This document shows positions 1-8,117 of a stretch of DNA of 64,000 nucleotides, piece after piece (position 1 is the stretch's first letter; each line of letters begins with the position of its first letter). This stretch comes from Chloroflexota bacterium (GTDB lineage Bacteria; Chloroflexota; Anaerolineae; Aggregatilineales; Phototrophicaceae), in the NCBI GenBank assembly GCA_026709625.1, contig JAPOSR010000066.1, positions 90,947-154,946 on the forward strand, read 5' to 3'. The translations under genes were made by a program, and so were the position numbers. The notes beneath the pieces are model-generated. The model saw nothing but the letters and a program-made list of their open reading frames with translations, ran no database searches and was not told the origin of the DNA.

Positions 1-1122
1 CATTCCACAAGTAACCCCATATCTAATTAAACTGGTATAATGATGCCAATTTGGGGCCGTCAAGCGGTCGGCTTCTTCTTCGATGATCGTCACATAATCG
101 CGCACGGCGTTGCTGTCCCATTCGACATCGTCTCGGCCCAGGGTGCTGGCATAGCCCTTGATGATGGCGATCGGCGTGCGCAGCTCGTGATGCACGGTGG
201 AGATGAATACCGACTGCATCTCCTGCGCTTTGCGAAAGTTGGTGATATCGCGCACATTGCCGATGATGCTGACCAAGCTGCCTTCTGCCGATAGCAAAGG
301 CGCATAGGTGATGCCGATGCTCAGCACACTGCTGTCGCGGCGGATAAGGTCGCCTTCTACATACAGGCTTTCGCGCTGGTTGTCGGAGGGGCTTGAAGCC
401 GCCCAGCCAGCCGTTAGCGCCTGTTCAATGTCCGGGTTTTCCAGGCGCGCCCAGTTGATGATTTCGCTTTTGCGCCTGTCGTTCACTTCGGCGTTTCGCC
501 AGCCGGTCATGCGCTCGAATGCCGCGTTCACCTGTCGAAAGCGCAGGTCGGGGGTCATGATGAAGAAGCCATCGCCGCTGCTGTTGAGGATGGCAGCCAG
601 CCGTTGCCGCTCATGCGCGATTTCGCCATAGAGCTGGGCATTGTTGACTGCGATAGCCGCTTGGTCGGCAAAGCTCTGCAAGGCGCTCAGGTCTTCGGGC
701 GTGATAGCGGTGTGATAGGAACGAAAGACGATGAGCAAGCCCAGTGGATTGCGCGCAAAGACCAGGGGCATGGCGATAGACTGCTTGAGGCGCTTGTCGA
801 TCGCGTCAGCCATCTCTTGCAGCTTGGCATTCAGGTATTCGCGGCTGAAGCCAGCGTCGTCACGGGCGCTCATCAGCTCGTGCAGCAAGTGGTTGAGCGC
901 AGGCACGACATCGGCGTTGATGCCGCTGTAGGCGCGTACAATCAGCTTGTCATTGGCTCGGTCGGTCAAGGCGACGAGGCCGACTCGGCCCGCCAGCATG
1001 GCCAGCGATGCATGCAAAACCCGCCGCAGCACTTCGCTATGGTCGAGCTGCGCGGTGATGGCGCGCGTAATGCCCAGCAAAAAGTCTCGCTGCTGCGTGC
1101 GCAGGTCGGGTCGCATTAACAT
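1..1122 (-). CDS. Sensor histidine kinase with GAF, PAS and HisKA domains (3' part outside window)
   Basis: 374 codons are visible and the frame is still open at position 1. Residues about 20-165 look like a GAF domain, ending in the typical SFADQAAIAVNNAQLY helix. Residues about 172-295 are a PAS domain (AAILNSSGDGFFIM, then FERMTGWR and GNVRDITNFRKAQ). Residues about 300-355 are HisKA with the phospho-acceptor in HHELRTP (His312). It should autophosphorylate in response to a bound ligand and pass phosphate to a response regulator, which is not seen here. No transmembrane segment is visible, so it is probably cytosolic. Homology stops at residue 355 (near position 55): instead of the usual LIDDLLDASRL-type helix the frame runs into AT-rich sequence. 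ATG codons at 1122 and 1116 are both in frame; 1122 coincides with the predicted transcription start. Confidence 0.85.
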   Translation of the reverse strand, partial: MLMRPDLRTQQRDFLLGITRAITAQLDHSEVLRRVLHASLAMLAGRVGLVALTDRANDKLIVRAYSGINADVVPALNHLLHELMSARDDAGFSREYLNAKLQEMADAIDKRLKQSIAMPLVFARNPLGLLIVFRSYHTAITPEDLSALQSFADQAAIAVNNAQLYGEIAHERQRLAAILNSSGDGFFIMTPDLRFRQVNAAFERMTGWRNAEVNDRRKSEIINWARLENPDIEQALTAGWAASSPSDNQRESLYVEGDLIRRDSSVLSIGITYAPLLSAEGSLVSIIGNVRDITNFRKAQEMQSVFISTVHHELRTPIAIIKGYASTLGRDDVEWDSNAVRDYVTIIEEEADRLTAPNWHHYTSLIRYGVTCGM

Positions 1123-1128
1123 GTCTGG

Positions 1129-1137
1129 ATTGTATCA
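1129..1137 (-). promoter_or_regulatory. Extended -10 promoter of the histidine kinase, leaderless
   Basis: On the minus strand this reads TGATACAAT, an extended -10 element. Counting seven bases from the end of the hexamer puts +1 on the A of the ATG at 1122, so the transcript is predicted to be leaderless. No -35 hexamer and no Shine-Dalgarno sequence are visible. Confidence 0.5.
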
Positions 1138-1164
1138 CGCTCTCCGCGCGGGCAGCCCCTGCTG

Positions 1165-2142
1165 TCAGAAGCGCTGGTCCAGCTCGCCGATGTCCATGTC
1201 GCCGCCCTGCGTCGCCGCCAATGCGGCCGCGCCGACCAGCGCTACATCATCGCCCAGCGCCGCCGCTTCGATGCGCAAGCCTCCCAGAAACGCGCTATCC
1301 AGGGCATGGTCGCGCACCGTCTGGCGGATGGGCGCAAACAGCAGCTCGCCTGTCTTGCTGACGCCGCCGCCGATTACGATGATCTGTGGGTTGAAGAGGT
1401 GCAGCGCGGTCACAATGCCCAGTCCGATGATGCGCCCAGCCTCAGCCAGCAGGTCAATCGCCAACCGGTCGCCATGGCGAGCCGCCGCGCCGACCACCCG
1501 CGCATCAAGCTGCTGCGGGTCGCCAGCGACCATGGCGAGCATGGCGGTATGGTCACCAGCTATGAGCGCTTGTCTGGCTCGGCGCGCGATCGCCGGCCCC
1601 GCCGCTTCCTTCTCAATGGACGACACCTTGCCCGCTGCGACGATGATGGGGATATGCCCCAGCTCAGCCGCCAAGCCAGCTTGCCCGGTGACCAGCCGTC
1701 CATCACAGATGATGCCCGAGCCGATGCCGGTGCTGACTGTGATATAGCAGACATGTCGACAGCCTTGCGCCGCGCCTTGCGAGGCTTCTGCCAGCGCCGC
1801 GACATTGGCGTCGTTGCCGATGTAGACGGGCAATCCGAATGCTGCTTCGATAATCGCGCCCAGCGGCACATGATGCCAGCCGGGCAAATTGGGCGGCGAA
1901 ACGATTACGCCCGTCTTGCTGTTGAGTGGTCCGGGCGCCGAGATGCCGATGCTGTCTACCTGGTCGCGGCTGGCTGGCATAACCAGGCTGATGATGGCTT
2001 TTATGCGCGCCAGGACCGCTGCCAAGCCGTCGTCCGCGCCTGTCGGCATGTGTTCGCGCGCCAGCAGATTAAGCGTCGCATCGTATCGCGCCGCGCGCAG
2101 CTGTGTCCCGCCCAGGTCTATGGCGATTATCTCTTTTTTCAT
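1165..2142 (-). CDS. ROK family sugar kinase (glucokinase-like), zinc motif missing
   Basis: 325 residues, the usual ROK length, starting MKKEIIAIDLGGT. The phosphate-binding loop is DLGGTQ (residues 9-14), the catalytic base is Asp111 in GNDANVAALAE, and the second glycine-rich loop is STGIGSG (137-143). ELGH (160-163) is present. The CxCGxxGCxE zinc site that normally follows is replaced by a Cys-free stretch (residues 166-182), so zinc cannot be bound in the usual way. It probably phosphorylates glucose, N-acetylmannosamine or a related sugar; the substrate is not readable. The frame stays open for about 330 more codons upstream, but that part is antisense to mutS, so the start is placed at the first ATG matching the family. 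The kinase precedes the histidine kinase by 42 bp on the same strand. Confidence 0.85.
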   Translation of the reverse strand: MKKEIIAIDLGGTQLRAARYDATLNLLAREHMPTGADDGLAAVLARIKAIISLVMPASRDQVDSIGISAPGPLNSKTGVIVSPPNLPGWHHVPLGAIIEAAFGLPVYIGNDANVAALAEASQGAAQGCRHVCYITVSTGIGSGIICDGRLVTGQAGLAAELGHIPIIVAAGKVSSIEKEAAGPAIARRARQALIAGDHTAMLAMVAGDPQQLDARVVGAAARHGDRLAIDLLAEAGRIIGLGIVTALHLFNPQIIVIGGGVSKTGELLFAPIRQTVRDHALDSAFLGGLRIEAAALGDDVALVGAAALAATQGGDMDIGELDQRF

Positions 2143-2195
2143 CGCGCCGCTCGTCTTCTGCGGTGTCCCGCCAGCTTGTCGCGCCTCGTGCGCGC

Positions 2196-2204
2196 TGATA
2201 AAAT
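2196..2204 (+). promoter_or_regulatory. Extended -10 promoter for mutS
   Basis: TGATAAAAT lies 56 bp upstream of the mutS ATG, in the divergent gap between the ROK kinase and mutS. The predicted +1 near 2211 gives a leader of about 49 nt with an AGGACGAG ribosome-binding site. No clear -35 is seen. Confidence 0.5.
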
Positions 2205-2259
2205 AACATAAATTGCCCTGTCGAGTCAGTTCGCTGGGCGGCGCATACAGGACGAGAGC

Positions 2260-4857
2260 ATGGTGCAGCTGACCCCCTTGCGGCGGCAGTATTTGCAGAT
2301 CAAGGCGCAATATCCAGATTGCATCTTGCTCTTCCGCATGGGCGATTTCTATGAGATGTTTGATGAAGATGCCCAGTTGGCTGCCCGCGAGCTGGAGATC
2401 ACCCTCACTGCTCGTCCACAGGGCAAGAGCGGCGAAAAAGTGCCCATGGCTGGCGTGCCCCACCATGCCGTCGATGGCTACATCGCCCGGCTCATTGAAA
2501 AAGGCTATCATGTCGCCGTCTGCGACCAGCTGAGCGAGCCAACTGGCCGGGGCTTGGTCGAGCGCGATGTCACCCGCGTGGTGACGCCAGGCACTGTTAT
2601 CGAGCCGGCCTTGCTCGAGGCGGGCAAATCCAGCTATTTGATGAGCATTCTGCCGGTGGGCGATGCGCAGGCTGGCATTTGGAATCGCGCTGGCATCGCC
2701 TATGTGGATATATCCACCGGCGAGTTCTGCGCGACCGAGTTTGCTGGCGATGCGGTCGGCTTGCGCGTTTTTGAAGAGCTGGCTCGCCTCGAACCCCGCG
2801 AGGTCATCATGCCAGACAGCTGGGTGGCGCGCGGCGTTAGCCTGCCCGAAGGCATTCATCTGACCGGGGCGCAAGACTGGACATTTGAATTTGCTGGCGC
2901 GCATCAGTTGCTTTGCGACCAATTTCGCGTCGGCACGCTGGCTGGCTTTGGTTTGGGCGAAAGCAAGGATGCTGTGTCGGCGGCGGGCGGCGTCTTGCAA
3001 TACCTGCGCGCGACACAGCGGCAATCGCTTGCGCAGCTCGCCAACATCCGCGCCTACTCCACCGCAGCGTTCATGTCGCTGGACCCATTCACCAGGCGCA
3101 ACCTGGAATTGGTCGAGACCATCCGCCGCGGCAAGACGCAAGGCAGCCTGTTGGATGTGCTCGACCGCACAGTCACTTCACTGGGGGCGCGGTTGCTGAG
3201 GCGCTGGCTAAACGAGCCGCTGCTGGATATCAAGCGGCTGAATGCGCGGCTGGATGCGGTCGAAGCGCTCTTCCATGACGACATCCGGCGCGACGAGATG
3301 GCTGCCGCGCTGAAAAAGGTCGGCGATATTGAACGGCTGACCAACCGCATCGTCATCGGCAAAGCCAATCCGCGCGACTTGGTCGGGCTGCGGACGGCGC
3401 TGGAGCAGGTGCCGACTCTGCATGGGCTGATTGCAGACTTGAGCAGCCTGGCCCCCATTGCCGGTTGGCTGGATCCCTGCGAGCCGGTCCACGAGCTGGT
3501 CTCGCGCGCCATCGTCGACCAGCCGCCCCTGCAAATGAACCGCATCGGTGTTATACGCGCTGGCTATTCGCAAGAACTCGACAGCATTGTGGCTGCCTCG
3601 CAAGCTGCCCGCGACTGGATTGCCAATCTGGAAGCGATGGAGCGCCAACGCGCCGATATCCCCAGCCTCAAGGTCAGCTTCAACAAGGTCTTCGGTTATT
3701 ACATCGAGGTTCGGCATACCCACGCCGATAAGATCCCCGCCGACTATGTGCGCAAGCAGACGCTGGTCAGCGCCGAACGTTATATCACGCCCGAGTTAAA
3801 GGAATATGAAGCGCGCGTGTTGAATGCCGAAGAAGATATTCTCGCAAGCGAGCAAGCCATCTTCACAGCCGTTTGTCGGCACATTGCGAAATGCCAAGAG
3901 CGGCTGCTGCAAACGGCGCGCGCTATCGCCCATCTGGATGCGTTCTTGTCGCTGGCGGCGGTGGCGGTGCGCGAAGGCTATTGCCGCCCCACACTCAGCG
4001 AAGACAATATCCTGGACATCGAGGCGGGCCGGCACCCGGTCGTCGAGAAGCTGCTGGAACCCAGCCTTCGCTATGTCGCCAACGACAGCCATTTCGACGC
4101 GCTGTCTCGCGTTCATATCATCACGGGACCCAATATGTCGGGCAAGTCGACCTACATTCGCCAAGTGGCCATCATCACGCTGCTGGCGCAGATTGGCAGC
4201 TTTGTGCCAGCCGATTCGGCGACTATCGGCTTGGTCGACCGCATCTTCGCCCGCATCGGCGCGCAAGACGAGATTCATGCCGGCCAAAGCACGTTTATGG
4301 TGGAGATGGTTGAGACAGCCCGTTTGCTTTCTGGCAGCAGCGCTCGCAGCCTGCTCATCCTGGACGAGATTGGTCGCGGCACCTCGACCTATGATGGCGT
4401 GGCGATCGCCCGCGCCGTCATCGAATACATTCACAATAATCCGCGCCTCAACTGCCGGACGCTCTTCGCCACGCATTATCACGAATTGACGGAACTGCCC
4501 AACATCCTGCCGCGCACCGCCAACTATAATGTGGCGGTGGCCGAGCAAGGCGAAGATATCGTGTTCTTGCACAGGGTCTTGCCGGGCGCTGCCGACCAAA
4601 GCTATGGGGTGCAGGTGGCGAGACTGGCTGGCATGCCGCGGGCTGTGGTCGACCGCGCGCGGGAGATCTTGCGGCATCTCGAAGCCAGCGGGGGTGATTT
4701 TTCGCCCGCAAAAGCCAAACCGCGCCAACCGAGCTTTTTTGAAGCCCCAGAGAGTCCAGCCCTAGCCGACCTGCGCGCTTTGGAAGTCGATGGGCTTAGC
4801 CCGCTGGAGGCGCTGACGAAGCTCTACGAGTTGAAACGACTGGCGACAGAGGCATAG
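2260..4857 (+). CDS. mutS: DNA mismatch repair ATPase MutS
   Basis: 865 residues, full length for MutS1. The mismatch-reading Phe-X-Glu motif is FYE (Phe30, Glu32) in RMGDFYEMF. Connector, core and clamp domains follow (clamp region near KVSFNKVFGYYIEV). The C-terminal ABC-type ATPase has Walker A GPNMSGKST (623-631), Walker B LLILDEIGRGTS (Asp702, Glu703) and the ATHYHEL switch. The dimer binds mispaired bases and recruits MutL; mutL is not in this window. The ATG has an AGGACGAG Shine-Dalgarno 6-12 bases upstream. The stop codon is followed directly by the ATG of the sulfotransferase gene, so the two are probably co-transcribed. Confidence 0.97.
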   Translation: MVQLTPLRRQYLQIKAQYPDCILLFRMGDFYEMFDEDAQLAARELEITLTARPQGKSGEKVPMAGVPHHAVDGYIARLIEKGYHVAVCDQLSEPTGRGLVERDVTRVVTPGTVIEPALLEAGKSSYLMSILPVGDAQAGIWNRAGIAYVDISTGEFCATEFAGDAVGLRVFEELARLEPREVIMPDSWVARGVSLPEGIHLTGAQDWTFEFAGAHQLLCDQFRVGTLAGFGLGESKDAVSAAGGVLQYLRATQRQSLAQLANIRAYSTAAFMSLDPFTRRNLELVETIRRGKTQGSLLDVLDRTVTSLGARLLRRWLNEPLLDIKRLNARLDAVEALFHDDIRRDEMAAALKKVGDIERLTNRIVIGKANPRDLVGLRTALEQVPTLHGLIADLSSLAPIAGWLDPCEPVHELVSRAIVDQPPLQMNRIGVIRAGYSQELDSIVAASQAARDWIANLEAMERQRADIPSLKVSFNKVFGYYIEVRHTHADKIPADYVRKQTLVSAERYITPELKEYEARVLNAEEDILASEQAIFTAVCRHIAKCQERLLQTARAIAHLDAFLSLAAVAVREGYCRPTLSEDNILDIEAGRHPVVEKLLEPSLRYVANDSHFDALSRVHIITGPNMSGKSTYIRQVAIITLLAQIGSFVPADSATIGLVDRIFARIGAQDEIHAGQSTFMVEMVETARLLSGSSARSLLILDEIGRGTSTYDGVAIARAVIEYIHNNPRLNCRTLFATHYHELTELPNILPRTANYNVAVAEQGEDIVFLHRVLPGAADQSYGVQVARLAGMPRAVVDRAREILRHLEASGGDFSPAKAKPRQPSFFEAPESPALADLRALEVDGLSPLEALTKLYELKRLATEA

Positions 4858-5625
4858 ATGTTTGTCTTTGATACGATTGTGGTGGCGGCGCATCGGCGTT
4901 CGGGGATGCGCTGGGCGCTCGATGCCCTGCGCTACAACAGCCCAGATATTGCCGATTCTTTCCTCGCGCTGGAACAAACCGAAGCCAGCCACGACGCCAA
5001 TATCCCGCTGGGGCGCTTTCGCCGCGAACTGCTGTCGCTGCCAGGGCGCGCGCTGGTTTCTGTGCACGACCTGCCCAGCGCGACGTATTGGCGAGGCTTG
5101 GATGAGCGTCTGTTCGCGCGCACCATCTTGCGCAACTCGCCAGCCATATTCGTGCACCGCGACGGCCGCGATGTCATGGTTTCGCTGTATTTTTTTATGC
5201 AATCAATCAGCGAAACTGTGCGCAACCAGAGCTTTTCGCAGTTTCTGCGCGGCGACCCAGCGCTGCATGGCAAAGACACCGGTCTCAGCCGGCCTGGTTA
5301 TTGGGCGCATCATGCCCGCGCCTGGCTGGCGCAAGACCAACTGCTGGTGATTTCCTATGCTGACCTGGAAACCCGCTATGACGCGACTGTGCGCAAGCTG
5401 ACCGACTTCTTGAATGTGCGCGCCAATACCACATTGCAGCCCTTGAGCAAGCTGTATCCACCGCCCGAACCGGCTGGCGTGCTGGGCAGACTGGGCATAC
5501 GCAAGCCGCAGCAGCCTCGCCTCGGACGCAGTGGCGACTGGCGCAGGCGCTTCGACAAGCGCGACCTGGCTTTCTTTATGACTGAGGCTGGCGATATGAT
5601 GCGGCGGCTGGGCTATCGGGATTGA
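4858..5625 (+). CDS. Sulfotransferase domain protein
   Basis: 255 residues. A P-loop-like N-terminus (VVAAHRRSGMRWALDAL) corresponds to the 5'-phosphosulfate-binding loop of PAPS-dependent sulfotransferases. VHRDGRDVMVSLYFFM corresponds to the 3'-phosphate-binding segment, and GRSGDWRRRFDKRD near the C-terminus matches the RKGxxGDWKxxF motif. It therefore probably transfers a sulfuryl group from PAPS to a carbohydrate or other acceptor in the cytosol. No transmembrane segment is seen. The ATG begins immediately after the mutS stop, so expression depends on the mutS transcript. The placement beside a GT-C glycosyltransferase (convergent, 13 bp away) suits a role in sulfating a surface glycan, but that link is inference. 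Confidence 0.75.
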   Translation: MFVFDTIVVAAHRRSGMRWALDALRYNSPDIADSFLALEQTEASHDANIPLGRFRRELLSLPGRALVSVHDLPSATYWRGLDERLFARTILRNSPAIFVHRDGRDVMVSLYFFMQSISETVRNQSFSQFLRGDPALHGKDTGLSRPGYWAHHARAWLAQDQLLVISYADLETRYDATVRKLTDFLNVRANTTLQPLSKLYPPPEPAGVLGRLGIRKPQQPRLGRSGDWRRRFDKRDLAFFMTEAGDMMRRLGYRD

Positions 5626-5638
5626 AAGCGCTGCTTGC

Positions 5639-7018
5639 CTATTTTCCGCCCCACATAGCAAACGCGCGGTGCGTCACAGTCTGATAGATTTCATAGACCA
5701 ATGTAATGCCGAGCACAGTTAATACTGCCGAATATACCCGCGCCTGGATCGAGAAAAAGCGGAAGCGCAGCGCATACCCTATCCGCGAATGCAGCGTCAA
5801 GCCAAGTGTCCAAAAAAGTGGCACGAGCAGCGCGAGCAAACCGCGTGGGCCTGATGTGCCAATGTAGTTGTACCAAACTGTGCCCAGCGCATTGGACAGG
5901 TGCACGAGAATCACAAAGCAAATTACTCCGGCCGCCGCGGCCAGCTCGCGCTTCGGCGTGCGCAGGGCGATCCAGGGCGCGACAATCGCCAGCGCCAGCA
6001 AACCCAGCCCAACCTGCGAACAAAAGCCATACTCGTATTTGTACTTGGTGTCAGTGCAGGATCGCGCGCTCATCCGCTGCGCCCCCGTCACAAATCGATC
6101 CAGGATGTCTGTGGCAGTATGCTCGCGGAGGTATTTCGACAGGCTGGGTATCTGTTCCTCTGGCAGGTCTGGGTAATGCTCCCTGTCACCAGCCGCTTTT
6201 GTGCCGCGCTTGGCATCTTGCCACGAATCATACCAAACATAAAATGTATTCGATGCATTGTAGAAGGGCATGCCAAAGCGTTGATAGCTTTCTAGCAAAT
6301 ATGGCGACAGCACAACCACAAAAGCCAGCAAAAATGCCGCCGCATGGCTGAGCAGCCGCCAGCCAACCTGCTCGCGGACGCTATCAGCCCGTTTGCGCGG
6401 CAAGGCAAAACCAGCCAGCCACTGCACAAAGAGCGCGCCAAGATACGATATTAGGAAGAGCAGTCCCATTGCCTTTGTAAAGTGAACGAGCGCCACCAGC
6501 GCGCCCACCTCCAACCCACTCCGCCAGCCAACGGGCCTGCGCAATACATCCACAGCGCGGATGAATGCGGCGGCAAAGATTCCATAAAGCAGAATCTCTG
6601 TCTGGAACCACGGCGCTTTGATCGCAAATGTCAAAAAGGCGATGCTCAGCGAGGCATATGCGGCATACCCTAGCGTAAAGCGCTGGACAAACATGGCGCT
6701 AATCAAGCACAGAATCAGCCCAGAAAGGTAGGTATTGACCACTTTGCCAGTCGCGAAGAAGGTTTCTTCGGTCATGTCCGGCGAATAGAAAAGCGCCATA
6801 ACCCAAGGAAACAGGGGCATGCGCACCCGGTCGCCGGTATCGTGAAAGCTCGTTTCATAAGCGGCGATGGCGGCATCGATGTACGCGCTTTGGTCGCTTT
6901 TGTTGTGGTCCTTGTTGACTTCGCTCTGGATGCGCGCGACATGAAAGTACAGTGCCAGCGCGGCGATGGTCGCAAACGCAAACGCCAGCAATCGACCACT
7001 GCGCTGCCGAGCTGGCAT
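5639..7018 (-). CDS. Integral-membrane GT-C type glycosyltransferase-like protein
   Basis: 459 residues from the ATG at 7018. That ATG lies one base past the TGA of the DUF1385 gene and has a GGAG Shine-Dalgarno, so it is preferred over the ATG at 7087, which would overlap the upstream gene by 68 bp. A basic N-terminus is followed by a first membrane helix (LLAFAFATIAALALYF), then an extracytoplasmic acidic loop KDHNKSDQSAYI typical of GT-C enzymes, and about ten further hydrophobic helices. It probably transfers a sugar from a polyprenyl-phosphate donor on the outer face of the membrane. Donor and acceptor are unknown. It is the third gene of the run recJ, DUF1385, GT-C. Confidence 0.65.
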   Translation of the reverse strand: MPARQRSGRLLAFAFATIAALALYFHVARIQSEVNKDHNKSDQSAYIDAAIAAYETSFHDTGDRVRMPLFPWVMALFYSPDMTEETFFATGKVVNTYLSGLILCLISAMFVQRFTLGYAAYASLSIAFLTFAIKAPWFQTEILLYGIFAAAFIRAVDVLRRPVGWRSGLEVGALVALVHFTKAMGLLFLISYLGALFVQWLAGFALPRKRADSVREQVGWRLLSHAAAFLLAFVVVLSPYLLESYQRFGMPFYNASNTFYVWYDSWQDAKRGTKAAGDREHYPDLPEEQIPSLSKYLREHTATDILDRFVTGAQRMSARSCTDTKYKYEYGFCSQVGLGLLALAIVAPWIALRTPKRELAAAAGVICFVILVHLSNALGTVWYNYIGTSGPRGLLALLVPLFWTLGLTLHSRIGYALRFRFFSIQARVYSAVLTVLGITLVYEIYQTVTHRAFAMWGGK

Positions 7019-7019
7019 G

Positions 7020-8093
<1,074 letters not shown>

Positions 8094-8117
8094 AACTCAC
8101 TCCCTGCTCAGTATCCA

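Noticed and set aside
2143..3141. N-terminal extension of the ROK kinase reading frame
   Set aside because: It runs antisense through mutS; the kinase family start is the ATG at 2142.
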